DNA of 64,000 bases. Source: Streptomyces sp. NBC_00341. GTDB taxonomy: Bacteria; Actinomycetota; Actinomycetes; Streptomycetales; Streptomycetaceae. Positions 35,212 through 45,465 of the stretch are shown piece by piece. The translations under genes were made by a program, and so were the position numbers. The stretch lies in NCBI RefSeq assembly GCF_041435055.1, contig NZ_CP108002.1, forward strand, positions 3,906,001-3,970,000, given 5' to 3'. The notes beneath the pieces are model-generated. The model was not told the origin of the DNA and ran no database searches. It saw only the letters and a program-made list of their open reading frames with translations. The stretch's first letter is position 1; each line of letters begins with the position of its first letter.

Positions 35212-36603
35212 CTACAGCGCCTGCCACAGCGCGGGGACGTTCGGGGGCGTCCAGCCGGGCTGGGCCTGGTGTCCCTGGAGGCAGCGGTAGTTGCCGGAGC
35301 CGTACGTCACCACGTCACCCGCCGCGTACACCGTTCCGGCCGCCCAGCTGCCGCCGGGATCGGTCGGCGGGTCGGTCGGATCCGTGGGCGGATCGGTCGG
35401 GGTGCCGCTGGTGACCAGGGTCAGCCCGTACGCCTGGAGCGCCGGGTTGACCGGCTGGAAGTACGTCGTACCGCCCTGGGAGCAGTTGCCGGTGCCGCCG
35501 GACGTGACGCCCTGGGCCTGGCTGCCGGAGATGAACGAGCCGCCGGAGTCGCCGGGTTCGGCGCACACGTTGGTGCGGGTCACCCCGGAGACGGTGCCCT
35601 CCTGGTAGGTGACGCTGCTGTTGCGCTGCTGGACGGTGCCGCAGTGCCAGCCGGTCGTCGAGCCGGAGCGGCAGACCGACGAGCCCTCCAGCGCCTCGGT
35701 GGAACCGGTGACCGTCACATCGCCGTTGCCGTAGCCGTTCACCAGCGGCCGAGGGGTCCAGCCGGTGTTCGCGGCGACCCAGGAGTAGTCGCGGCCGGGG
35801 AAGGTGGAGCCCTGGAAGGAGCCCTGGGCCTGCTGGTTGTAGCCGCTGGTGCTGACACCCGGGGTACCGCAGTGCCCGGCGCTGACGAATCCGCCCTGGG
35901 TGCCGCGCTTGACGGGGAAGCCGATGGAGCAGCGGCCCGTGCCGTTCATGTAGTACGCGTCACCGCCCCGGAGATCGGTGAACGTGCGCGGCTGTCCGGC
36001 TGACTGACTGACCGTCACCAGTTCGCGCGACACCTCGGCCGCAGCGAGGAAGCTCTCGGCGGCGGCGCTCCGGCCGGCCTCGACGACGACGCGGTTGGTG
36101 CGCACATCGACGTACCAGGCGGGCACGTCCTTCGGTGGCCGTTGCCGCGCCACCCGGTCGAGGGCGGCCTTGGCCGAGGTGAGTTCGGCCAGGCTGTGGG
36201 CGACGACGACGGCCCGCGCACCGGCCTCGGTGATCCTGGCGGTGTCCGCCGCGTCGGTGGTGGCGACGGTCAGCTCCGCCGCGTCACCGCTCACCCGGGC
36301 GCCGCCGAAACCGGTGCCGAGGGAGTGCCGCAGTCCGGCGGCCGAGGCTGCCGCCCGGGACTCGGCGCCGATCCTGGCCCGCGCACCGTCGGCGGTGAGC
36401 CCGAGATCGCGCCGCATCGCCTCGATCAGACCGGGGGAGAGCCGGTCCGCCCCGGCGGCGGGGGAGGCAGGGGAGGCGGGGGAAGGGTCTGCGGACGCGG
36501 TGCCGGTCAGTCCGGCCAGCGCGAGCACGCCGACGGCCACGGTGGCGGTGCACGCGGCCAGTACACGTCTTCGGAGCACGGATCTCTCCACGGAACTCTC
36601 CAT
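35212..36603 (-). CDS. sprC: Streptogrisin C-like serine protease with CBM5/12 domain
   Basis: A 463-residue secreted S1E protease. A signal peptide (about 1–38) precedes a long pro-region (to about 205) that assists folding. The mature catalytic triad is His244 (SAGHCG), Asp272 (GRDYSW) and Ser353 (PGDSGGS), with paired cysteines. A PTDPPTDPTDPP linker leads to a chitin-binding CBM5/12 module (residues 419–460). This is the architecture of streptogrisin C. ATG 36603 has AAGGAG 6 bp upstream; an in-frame ATG at 36618 also exists. The start region has three short repeats of the GAGAGWTCC type. Confidence 0.93.
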   Translation of the reverse strand: MESSVERSVLRRRVLAACTATVAVGVLALAGLTGTASADPSPASPASPAAGADRLSPGLIEAMRRDLGLTADGARARIGAESRAAASAAGLRHSLGTGFGGARVSGDAAELTVATTDAADTARITEAGARAVVVAHSLAELTSAKAALDRVARQRPPKDVPAWYVDVRTNRVVVEAGRSAAAESFLAAAEVSRELVTVSQSAGQPRTFTDLRGGDAYYMNGTGRCSIGFPVKRGTQGGFVSAGHCGTPGVSTSGYNQQAQGSFQGSTFPGRDYSWVAANTGWTPRPLVNGYGNGDVTVTGSTEALEGSSVCRSGSTTGWHCGTVQQRNSSVTYQEGTVSGVTRTNVCAEPGDSGGSFISGSQAQGVTSGGTGNCSQGGTTYFQPVNPALQAYGLTLVTSGTPTDPPTDPTDPPTDPGGSWAAGTVYAAGDVVTYGSGNYRCLQGHQAQPGWTPPNVPALWQAL

Positions 36604-36777
36604 GGAACTCTCCTTCATTGCGGGGGAATTGCCGACAACGTAGCCGCGTACGCCCGGCTCCAGGAGATCCCGTCCGCCCCATCGCATCGCGTTATGGGGC
36701 GGCCGTGACCGGCGGCGATACGGTGAAACCCGCGCTCCGGCCTCCCCGTTCACGCCCGGCCCGAGTAGGTTCCCCTC

Positions 36778-37458
36778 ATGCGAATAGGCCAACTGCTGGG
36801 CACCGGACGCTCCGCCGACGTATACGAGCTGGACGAGCAGTGGGTCCTGCGGCGCTATCGCGTCGGGCTGGACGCCAGGCGCGAGATGCCCGTCATGTCC
36901 TATCTCTCGGCCTCCGGTTACCCGGTCCCCCGGCTCGGCCCGCTGCCGGTCTCCGCCGGTCCCGGCGACCTGGTGCTGCAGCGCCTGAGCGGTCCGACGA
37001 TGCTGGAGTCCCTGATGTCCGGCGAACTCGGCGGGGACGAGGGCTCCGCCATGCTGGTCGGCCTGCTCGCGGAGCTGCACACCGTCCCGGCCCGGCTCTC
37101 GGCGGATCCCGAGGACCGGATCCTCCACCTCGACCTGCACCCGGGCAACGTGATGCTGACGGCCGACGGCCCCGTGGTGATCGACTGGAGCAACACGGAG
37201 GAGGGCCCGCCCGCCCTGGACCGGGCCATGACCGCGCTGATCCTGTCCCAGGTCGCGGTCGATCCCCAGGACCCGGCGGCGTCGGGCGCCCGCGCGCTGG
37301 TGGACATCCTGGTGCCGCTGCTGGCCGCCGACGACGGCATCCCGGCCCGCCACCTCGCCGCGGCGGCAGCGCGCAGAGCCGCCAACCCGACGATGAGACC
37401 GGCCGAACTGGCCCTCATCGGAAAGGCGTCGGACCTGGTCACCTCGCTGTCAGCGTAG
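36778..37458 (+). CDS. APH-like small-molecule kinase family protein
   Basis: A 226-residue protein of the aminoglycoside/choline kinase fold. The nucleotide loop GTGRSADVYEL is at the N-terminus, the catalytic loop is LHLDLHPGNVML (Asp and Asn), and the metal-binding motif is VIDWSNT. It is shorter than typical APH enzymes (about 260), and substrate is unknown; resistance should not be assumed. No good Shine–Dalgarno is seen, so it may be leaderless. It converges on the FtsX-type permease gene. Confidence 0.87.
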   Translation: MRIGQLLGTGRSADVYELDEQWVLRRYRVGLDARREMPVMSYLSASGYPVPRLGPLPVSAGPGDLVLQRLSGPTMLESLMSGELGGDEGSAMLVGLLAELHTVPARLSADPEDRILHLDLHPGNVMLTADGPVVIDWSNTEEGPPALDRAMTALILSQVAVDPQDPAASGARALVDILVPLLAADDGIPARHLAAAAARRAANPTMRPAELALIGKASDLVTSLSA

Positions 37459-37484
37459 GCCCCCGACCCCGGCCCCGGCCCCGG

Positions 37485-40022
37485 TCACTCGCGCGTGCCC
37501 GCCAGTTCGACCGGCCGGGTGCGCAGCGCGAGCGAGGCGGGCAGTACGGCGAAGACCACGGCCAGCGCCGCGCTCACCCCCACCACGAGGCCGATGGCGC
37601 CCCACGGGACGACGACGCCTGACCCGACGCCGAGCCGTCCGAGAGCGGTGCGCACGCCGAGCAGGTTCAGCGCGGCGACGAGCGCGCCGAGCACCGCGCC
37701 CACCGCGACCACGGCCAGCGCCTCCACCCCGACCAGCCGCAGCACCTGCGCCTTCGTCGCCCCGGCGAGACGGAGTACCGCCAGCTCCCGCACCCGGTCG
37801 GCGGTGGCCATCACCTGCGTGTTGGCCAGCGCGATCCCCGTGTACAGCAGGGCGATCGCGAGAATCATCAGCAGCCCGGTCCGGGTGCTGCCGCCGGTCG
37901 CCGGATGCGCGGCCTTCACCCACTGCGCCGTGGTCAGCACATCGGTGCCGGTCGCCCGCCCGTCCGCGTACAACTGCTCAGCGACGGCCGACCGTTCAGC
38001 ACCGGGCCGGACCCCGATGTCGACCCGGTCGATTCCGGCACCGGCGGCGTTGCGCGGGGTGACGTAGACGCCGTTGCCGCCGGTCCCGGTGGCGAGCACG
38101 GCCACCACCCGCAGGGTGACCTTGCGGCCGTCGCCCAGCCAGACGCCGACGCGCTCGCCGACCGTCGTGGTCAGCCACTCCTCGTTGACGACGATGCCGC
38201 CGTCGTCGAGGTCCGCGAACCGGCCCGCCACCACCGGCATCGCGGACACGGCCGCCGCGTCCGCCGGGTCCACCGCCCTGGCCTCGGAGCCGACGAGCGC
38301 CACGCCCTCCTCCAGTACGGTCACGGAGGTGGAGCGCGAGACGCTGACCACCGCGCCGGGGATGCGCCGGGCCCGTTCGACGAACCGCGCGGGGATCGCC
38401 CCGCCGTCCGCCGTGGCGACGAAGTCACCGGTCGCCTGGGTACGCGCCTCTGCGGCCCCGGCCGCGTCGATGGTGGCCGTCGTGCCCATGAGTGACACGG
38501 CCAAGGCGACGGTGACGAGCACGGGAGCGGCGACGGCGGCCGTCCTGCGCAGCCCGGCACAGGCGTTCTCCCTGGTCAGCAGCCCTGCGGCGCCGGGCAG
38601 CCGGGCCGGAAGCCAGGTGAGCAGCCGGATGGCGGGGCGGACCAGCACGGGTGCGAACAGGGCGAACCCGACGATCAGCAGCATCGGCTGGGTGATGTAC
38701 GTCTTGCGCTTGAGGAGCCCGCCGGGGTCCTGGACGAGCGCGACGGCCACCAGCACGGCCCCGGTCAGCAGGACGGCCGCGCCCAGCAGGATCCGGCTCA
38801 GCGGCATCGAGCCGCTGTCGACGGAGGATTCGCGCAGCGCCTCGACCGGCCCGGTCCGGCCGGCCCGGTGTGCGGCGGTGACCGCGCCGGCCAGGGCCAC
38901 GGCGAGCCCGGTCCAGAACGCGGTGTGCAGCGGCCAGGCCTGGTCACCGATCGCGAACCAGCGGGGCGCCATCCCCTCGCCGGCCATCCAGGAGGCGAGC
39001 CGGGGCGCACCGGACAGGCCCAGCCGGCAGCCGGCGGCCGACGCGAGTACGCCGACGAGGACGGCTTCCGCGTACACCAGCCGGCGCACCTGGCCGGGAG
39101 TGGCGCCCGCCGTGCGCAGCAGGCCGAACTCGCGGCGGCGCTGGGCCACTCCGTACGAGAACGTCGAGGCGATCACGAAGACGCTGACGAAGGCGGTGAT
39201 GCCCGCGGCCGTGCCGAGCAGGGCGTTGACCGAGACCAGGGCCTCGGCGTCCCGGTCCGGATCGGGGTCGGCCCGGCGCCGCTCGTCGCCGGTGAGGACC
39301 GCCATGCCGGAGCCCGTACCGGAGCCCTTGCCCGCTTCCTTCCGTACGGCCGCGCGTACCGCCGCCGGATCCGCGTGCACCACCACGGCGTCGATGTCCG
39401 GGGAGATCCTGGCGGCCTCCGCCTCGGTGAAGAACACGGCGGTCTCGAAGCCCGCGGGGTTGTGGGCGGGGCGAACCGTCCCGACCACCGTCCTGGTGCC
39501 GCTGCCCGCCGGGGTCGTGACGGTGATCCTGTCCCCCACCCCCGTCCTCGTCCCCGGGTTCGAGCCGTCCGCCGCCGTCACGACGACCTCGCCGGACGCG
39601 GCCGGGGCCCGTCCGGAGACGAGCCGGTAGGGGGCGGCGGCCGCGACCGGCCAGGGGTGGCCGACGGCCTGTTCGCCGTCACCGGCCGGGCGGGCGGGCC
39701 CGACGGCCACGGGGAACGTGCGGTCCAGCTCAGTACGGCCGAGGCGGGCGAGTTCCGCGGCGAGCTCCGCCGGGACCGGGCGGGGATCGGTGAGCGCCCG
39801 CGTACGGACGCCGATCGGGGTGTCCACCCGCAGCCGGTCCTCGCCCCTGACCAGTACGGGGGCCGCGGCGAACCGCTCCGGGCCCCGGTGCGGTGCGTCG
39901 AACGTCGCCGCGAGCGCCAGACCGGTGGTGGCGACGATCCCGACGCCGAGGGCCAGCGCGACGAAGGACCCGGCGAAGGTGACCCAGCGGTTCCGGATGC
40001 CCCGGAGCACGAGACTCAGCAC
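37485..40022 (-). CDS. ABC transporter permease, FtsX/MacB type
   Basis: An 845-residue permease with the duplicated FtsX architecture: an N-terminal helix, a large extracytoplasmic domain (about 45–240), three helices (VFVIASTFSYGVAQRRREFG; LLRTAGATPGQVRRL), a middle pair, a second extracytoplasmic domain and the final three helices (RVRELAVLRLAGATKAQVLR). Such transporters work by mechanotransmission, exporting peptides or antibiotics or sensing them. The GTG start overlaps the end of the ATPase gene. It is divergent from a two-component system that probably controls it. Confidence 0.93.
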   Translation of the reverse strand: MLSLVLRGIRNRWVTFAGSFVALALGVGIVATTGLALAATFDAPHRGPERFAAAPVLVRGEDRLRVDTPIGVRTRALTDPRPVPAELAAELARLGRTELDRTFPVAVGPARPAGDGEQAVGHPWPVAAAAPYRLVSGRAPAASGEVVVTAADGSNPGTRTGVGDRITVTTPAGSGTRTVVGTVRPAHNPAGFETAVFFTEAEAARISPDIDAVVVHADPAAVRAAVRKEAGKGSGTGSGMAVLTGDERRRADPDPDRDAEALVSVNALLGTAAGITAFVSVFVIASTFSYGVAQRRREFGLLRTAGATPGQVRRLVYAEAVLVGVLASAAGCRLGLSGAPRLASWMAGEGMAPRWFAIGDQAWPLHTAFWTGLAVALAGAVTAAHRAGRTGPVEALRESSVDSGSMPLSRILLGAAVLLTGAVLVAVALVQDPGGLLKRKTYITQPMLLIVGFALFAPVLVRPAIRLLTWLPARLPGAAGLLTRENACAGLRRTAAVAAPVLVTVALAVSLMGTTATIDAAGAAEARTQATGDFVATADGGAIPARFVERARRIPGAVVSVSRSTSVTVLEEGVALVGSEARAVDPADAAAVSAMPVVAGRFADLDDGGIVVNEEWLTTTVGERVGVWLGDGRKVTLRVVAVLATGTGGNGVYVTPRNAAGAGIDRVDIGVRPGAERSAVAEQLYADGRATGTDVLTTAQWVKAAHPATGGSTRTGLLMILAIALLYTGIALANTQVMATADRVRELAVLRLAGATKAQVLRLVGVEALAVVAVGAVLGALVAALNLLGVRTALGRLGVGSGVVVPWGAIGLVVGVSAALAVVFAVLPASLALRTRPVELAGTRE

Positions 40023-40750
40023 GGGACCGCCGCCATCCCCGTCATGCGCGCGGCGATCTGCTCGGCGTCCGGCGCGTACAGCTCGCCCCGCACCCGGCCG
40101 TCGGCGAGGAACAGCACCCGGTCGGCGCGGGCGGCCGCGACCGGGTCGTGCGTCACCATGATCACGGTCTGTCCGTCGTCGACCATGGCGCGCATCATCG
40201 AGAGGACCTCCTGTCCGGTGGTGGAGTCGAGCGCTCCGGTGGGTTCGTCACCGAAGAGGACATCGGGCCGGGTGACCAGCGCGCGGGCCAGGGCGACCCG
40301 CTGCTGCTGGCCGCCGGACAGTTCCCCCGGCCGGTGCCCCGCCCTCTCGCGCAGCCCCACCCGCTCCAGCACGTCGAGGACTTCGGCCCGCCCGGGGCGG
40401 CGGCCGGCCAGCCGCAGCGGGAGCGCCACGTTCTGCTCCGCGGTGAGGGAGGGCAGCAGGTTGAACGCCTGGAAGACGAAGCCGATGCGGCTGCGGCGCA
40501 GCAGCGTCAGCCGCCGCTCGCTGAGCCCGGTCAGTTCGGTGTCACCGAGGAACACCTGGCCGCCGGTCGGCCGGTCGAGCCCGGCGGTGCACTGGAGCAA
40601 GGTTGATTTACCGGAGCCGGACGGGCCCATGACGGCGGTGAAGGTGCCGCGCGGGATGTCCAGGCTCACTCCGTCCAGCGCGGTCACCGCGCCGGATCTC
40701 CTGCCGTAGGACCGGGTGACCGAACGGAGTCGGACAGCTGCTTGATTCAT
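40016..40750 (-). CDS. ABC transporter ATPase (MacB/LolD type)
   Basis: A 244-residue ATPase with Walker A GPSGSGKST, signature LSGGQQQRVALARAL, Walker B VLFGDEPTGALD and the H-loop VTHDP. The FVFQAFNLLPSLTAEQNVALP stretch is typical of ATPases that serve FtsX-type permeases. ATG 40750 (MNQAAVRLRSVTRSYG) is chosen by homology since the ribosome site is weak. It overlaps the permease gene by 7 bp. The divergent histidine kinase gene starts 135 bp away. Confidence 0.94.
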   Translation of the reverse strand: MNQAAVRLRSVTRSYGRRSGAVTALDGVSLDIPRGTFTAVMGPSGSGKSTLLQCTAGLDRPTGGQVFLGDTELTGLSERRLTLLRRSRIGFVFQAFNLLPSLTAEQNVALPLRLAGRRPGRAEVLDVLERVGLRERAGHRPGELSGGQQQRVALARALVTRPDVLFGDEPTGALDSTTGQEVLSMMRAMVDDGQTVIMVTHDPVAAARADRVLFLADGRVRGELYAPDAEQIAARMTGMAAVPC

Positions 40751-40884
40751 GGGTAAGAGCCAACCGCCGTCGCGCTCCCGGCACATCGCAGCGAGGAGGA
40801 GTCCTGGTGGTGGAGGTAGCTCCACCACGAAGGTCGACACCGCTGGGTGGTCCGGGCTCCGGGGCGCGCCCTACCGTTCCCCCC

Positions 40885-42180
40885 ATGTCCTCCTCCCCCG
40901 GCCTCCCGCAGGCACTGCGACAGCGCGGCTACGTACTCGGCGGCTGGCCCTGGCGGGCCGCGCTCTACCTGCTGACCAGCGTGCCCCTCGGTATCGCGAC
41001 GCTCACCGCCCTGCTCCTGCTGGCGGTCGCGGGCGGTGCGCTCTCGGTGGTCCTGATCGGGATACCGCTGCTGCTGACCCTGGTGCTCGCGGGCATTCCG
41101 CTGGCCGCGCTGGAGCGGCGCAGGCTGCGGCTGCTCGACCCACGGCCGCTGCCCCCGGCACACCGCGAACCGGACGGCACCGGGCTGTCGTCCTGGCTGC
41201 GCACCCGCCTCCAGGAGCGGTCCACCTGGCGCGAGTTGGGGTACGCGCTGCTGTTCGCCCTGGTGCTGTGGCCGCTGGAGGCGCTGGCCGTGGGGACGGC
41301 CCTCACGGTCTGCGGCGGGCTGATCGCGGCGCCCGCGGTGCTGGCGGCGAGCGGCGGCGAGGAGGTCCGGGTGCTCAAGATCTGGCTCGCCCACTCCTAT
41401 CCGCCCGCCTTCGCGGCGTTGCTCGCCGGGGTGGTCCTGCTGCCGGTGTTCGCGTATCCGCTGGGGCTGCTGGCGGCCGGCCGGGCGGTGCTGACCCGGC
41501 AGCTGCTCGCCCCGCCGGACGCCGGACTCGATTCCAGGCTGCGGGAGTTGGGGCGGTCCCGGATGCGGTTGGTGGACGCCTTCGAGGCGGAGCGCCGCCG
41601 GATCGAACGCGATCTGCACGACGGCGCCCAGCAGCGACTCGTCGCTCTGTCCATGACGCTCGGCCTGGCCCGGCTGGAGAACCCGGCGCAGCCGCTGGCC
41701 GGACTGCTCGCCAAGGCCCATGACGAGGCCGGGGACGCCCTGGTGGAGATCAGGGAGCTGATCCAGGGCATCCACCCCCGGGTCCTCACGGACCGGGGGC
41801 TGCGGGCCGCCGTGGAGGACGTCGCGGACCGCTCCGTGGTGCCGGTGGACGTGGACCTCGACCTGCCGGACCGGCTGCCCGAAGCGGTCGAGACCGGCGT
41901 CTACTTCGCGGTCTGCGAGGCGCTCGCCAATGTCGCCAAGCACAGCGGGGCGGGACGGGCCCTGGTGACCGGCCGCACCGAGCGGGGACGGCTGGTGGTG
42001 GAGGTCTCGGACGACGGCGTGGGCGGGGCGGTGACCAGCGGCGGAACGGGACTTGAGGGGGTGGCAGACCGTCTCTCGGTGCTGGGCGGCCACCTGCTAG
42101 TGTCCAGTCCCCCCGGCGGGCCCACGGTGTTCCGGCTGGAGGTTCCCGCCCCGTCCACGCCGTCGCCCAGGAGGACCTGA
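40885..42180 (+). CDS. Sensor histidine kinase (NarL/DesK-type, HisKA_3)
   Basis: A 431-residue membrane kinase. Four or more helices occupy residues 15–210. The phosphorylatable His245 is in RRIERDLHDGAQQRLVAL (HisKA_3), and the HATPase_c N-box is EALANVAKHSG with later DDGVGGA and GTGLEGVADR. It should phosphorylate the response regulator encoded 2 bp downstream. No extracellular sensor domain is apparent, so it may sense the membrane or the adjacent ABC transporter. Confidence 0.93.
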   Translation: MSSSPGLPQALRQRGYVLGGWPWRAALYLLTSVPLGIATLTALLLLAVAGGALSVVLIGIPLLLTLVLAGIPLAALERRRLRLLDPRPLPPAHREPDGTGLSSWLRTRLQERSTWRELGYALLFALVLWPLEALAVGTALTVCGGLIAAPAVLAASGGEEVRVLKIWLAHSYPPAFAALLAGVVLLPVFAYPLGLLAAGRAVLTRQLLAPPDAGLDSRLRELGRSRMRLVDAFEAERRRIERDLHDGAQQRLVALSMTLGLARLENPAQPLAGLLAKAHDEAGDALVEIRELIQGIHPRVLTDRGLRAAVEDVADRSVVPVDVDLDLPDRLPEAVETGVYFAVCEALANVAKHSGAGRALVTGRTERGRLVVEVSDDGVGGAVTSGGTGLEGVADRLSVLGGHLLVSSPPGGPTVFRLEVPAPSTPSPRRT

Positions 42181-42182
42181 CC

Positions 42183-42824
42183 GTGCGGATCGTACTGGCC
42201 GAGGACAGCGTGCTCCTGCGGGAGGGACTGGTCGGCCTGCTGGAGCGGTTCGGGCACCGCGTGGTGGCGGGAGCCGGAACGGCCGACGAGCTGATCGCGG
42301 CCGTCACCGAGCACCGCCCGGACATCGTCGTGACCGATGTCCGGATGCCTCCGGGCTTCTCCGACGAGGGGCTGCGCGCCGCGGTCGAACTGCGCACCCT
42401 CCAGCCGGACCTGCCCGTTCTCGTACTCAGCCAGTACGTCCAGCGCGCCTACGCGGAGGATCTGCTCGACTCGGCGGACGGCCGGGGCGTCGGCTATCTG
42501 CTCAAGGAACGGATCGGCCACGTCGAGGAGTTCATCGACGCCCTGCACCGGGTCGGCGCCGGGGACACGGTGGTGGACCCCGAGGTGGTCCGCCAGCTGA
42601 TCCGGCACCGCCGGGACCCGCTGTCGCGGCTGACCGCCCGCGAGCAGGAGGTGCTGGCCCTGATGGCGGAGGGCAGGTCGAACGCGTCGATCGCCGAGGC
42701 GATGACGGTCAGCGAGGGCACGGTCAGCAAGCACTTCGGCAGCATCCTCGGCAAGCTCGACCTGTCGCTGGACGACACCACGAACCGCCGGGTGCTGGCG
42801 GTACTGGCGTACCTGCGCGGTTAG
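42183..42824 (+). CDS. LuxR/NarL-family response regulator
   Basis: A 213-residue regulator with receiver domain (Asp52 in VVTDVRMPP is the phosphorylation site; LSQYV and the conserved Lys in YLLKERIG follow) and a C-terminal LuxR helix-turn-helix (LTAREQEVLALMAEGRSNAS, VSEGTVSKHFGSILGKL). GTG start 2 bp after the kinase stop. The likely target is the divergent ABC operon. Confidence 0.95.
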   Translation: MRIVLAEDSVLLREGLVGLLERFGHRVVAGAGTADELIAAVTEHRPDIVVTDVRMPPGFSDEGLRAAVELRTLQPDLPVLVLSQYVQRAYAEDLLDSADGRGVGYLLKERIGHVEEFIDALHRVGAGDTVVDPEVVRQLIRHRRDPLSRLTAREQEVLALMAEGRSNASIAEAMTVSEGTVSKHFGSILGKLDLSLDDTTNRRVLAVLAYLRG

Positions 42825-42832
42825 CGGCTGTT

Positions 42833-42950
42833 CTACGGAGTCGCGGCGCCGGTTACGGAGTCGCGGCGCCGGTTACGGTGCCGGCCCCCGACTGGGTTAC
42901 GGTCCCGGCCCCCGACCCGGTTACGGTCCCGGCCCCCGGCCCGGTCCCGG
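42833..42950. repeat. Tandem repeats at the 3' end of the TetR gene
   Basis: Two 20-bp units of the form ACGGAGTCGCGGCGCCGGTT are followed by three GGTTACGGTSCCGGCCCCCG-type units of about 24 bp. The gene's stop codon (TAA at 42853–42855) falls between the first two units, so the repeats supply the last residues (GAGTVTGSGAGTVTQSGAGT). Confidence 0.85.
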
Positions 42951-43515
42951 ACAGCGCCTGCCGGGCGAACGCCACCACATGGCTGCGCAGGTCCAGCCCT
43001 GCCGTTTCCGCGCCCGTGCCGATGATCAGCCGGGTGAGCTGCGGCACCGCGTTCGGCCAGGCGGCGAGCCCGATCAGGCTCAGCAGACAGGCCGCGACCT
43101 CCGGCGACGCCTCGGTCCCGAAACTCTCGGCCAGGACGGCGATCTTCTCCTCGTAGCGGCTGCGGCGACGCTCCTCGTTGGGCAGCACCCCGTCGCGGTA
43201 GTGCAGCCCCTCCCAGAAGAAGAGCCTGACCAGGACCGGGTTGTCCCGGTGGAAGTCGTACACCCGCCCCACGTACTCCGCGGGGTCGTCGCCGCTCCTG
43301 AGCGGGACGGCCTCGGCCAGTTCGTCGAGCGCGCGCCCCACCACGGCGTCGAACAGCTTCTGCTTGTTGCCGAAGTAGCCGTAGATCCGCTCCTTGTTCA
43401 CGCCGGCCAGCTCCGCGATCCGGTCGACGCGGGCTCCGGCGATGCCGTGGGCCGCGAATTCCTCCTTCGCCGCAGCGAGGAGCCGTTCCTTGGTGGGGGG
43501 CGCGTCCGAGGTCAT
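42853..43515 (-). CDS. TetR-family transcriptional regulator
   Basis: A 220-residue repressor. The N-terminal HTH (RLLAAAKEEFAAHGIAGARV, LAGVNKERIYGYFGNKQKLF) is standard. The C-terminus carries an unusual Gly-Ala-Thr-Val repeat tail encoded by tandem repeats and ending AATP. It is divergent from a small membrane-protein gene, and the gap holds a 13-bp-arm palindrome, so it likely represses itself and that gene. Confidence 0.92.
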   Translation of the reverse strand: MTSDAPPTKERLLAAAKEEFAAHGIAGARVDRIAELAGVNKERIYGYFGNKQKLFDAVVGRALDELAEAVPLRSGDDPAEYVGRVYDFHRDNPVLVRLFFWEGLHYRDGVLPNEERRRSRYEEKIAVLAESFGTEASPEVAACLLSLIGLAAWPNAVPQLTRLIIGTGAETAGLDLRSHVVAFARQALSGTGPGAGTVTGSGAGTVTQSGAGTVTGAATP

Positions 43516-43545
43516 GGCACCAGCGTAGAACGAGTTCCCCGAGGG

Positions 43546-43586
43546 ACCAACCAACTGGATGGTTGACATCCAACCAGTTGGTTGGT
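43546..43586. promoter_or_regulatory. TetR operator (palindrome)
   Basis: Perfect 13-bp arms ACCAACCAACTGG (43546–43558) and CCAGTTGGTTGGT (43574–43586), with an internal GGATG...CATCC dyad. It lies 31 bp upstream of the TetR start and 79 bp upstream of the divergent gene. Confidence 0.82.
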
Positions 43587-43664
43587 TCAGTGGAGCCCGC
43601 CACCGGGGGCAGCGGCAGAGCCCCGGCCGCACCGCCCGACACCCCGACCACGGAAGGACCACCG

Positions 43665-43940
43665 ATGCCCACCGCCACCTCCACCACTCCCACCGCCACC
43701 CCCACCACCTCGGCGCAGCTCGTCCCGCCGCCCTCCGTACACATGCGGGCCCTGCTCACCTGGCTGGCCGTCTTCACCGCTCTCACCGTCGCCCAGCCGG
43801 CGATCGGCCCCTACGTCGCGGGCTTCCCGATGCTCCTGCGCACGCTGGTCATCACCGGCATCGTCGTACCGACCGTGGTCTACGCCCTGGTGCCGAACCT
43901 CCTGAAGGTCCGTACCGCGGCGCTGCGCCGGCTTCGTTGA
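43665..43940 (+). CDS. Small two-helix membrane protein under TetR control
   Basis: A 91-residue protein. The first 22 residues are Thr/Pro-rich, followed by two hydrophobic segments (LLTWLAVFTALTVAQPAIG and LLRTLVITGIVVPTVVYALV) and a basic tail. The arrangement matches small membrane proteins often regulated by TetR repressors in Streptomyces, but no named family is assigned. GGAAGGA lies 6 bp before the ATG. It converges on the enolase gene. Confidence 0.75.
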   Translation: MPTATSTTPTATPTTSAQLVPPPSVHMRALLTWLAVFTALTVAQPAIGPYVAGFPMLLRTLVITGIVVPTVVYALVPNLLKVRTAALRRLR

Positions 43941-43956
43941 GGGCGCTCGGCGCCGA

Positions 43957-45438
<1,482 letters not shown>

Positions 45439-45465
45439 GACGGCGTTTCCGGGTTAAAGTGCCCT

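Noticed and set aside
36778..37458. Aminoglycoside-resistance gene
   Set aside because: It has the APH/choline-kinase fold motifs but is short and has no resistance-specific context, so only a generic kinase call is supported.
42833..43786. An alternative minus-strand frame over the TetR gene ending in the same VTGAATP peptide
   Set aside because: The shared ending arises from the tandem repeats. The HTH motif is only in the frame starting at 43515.
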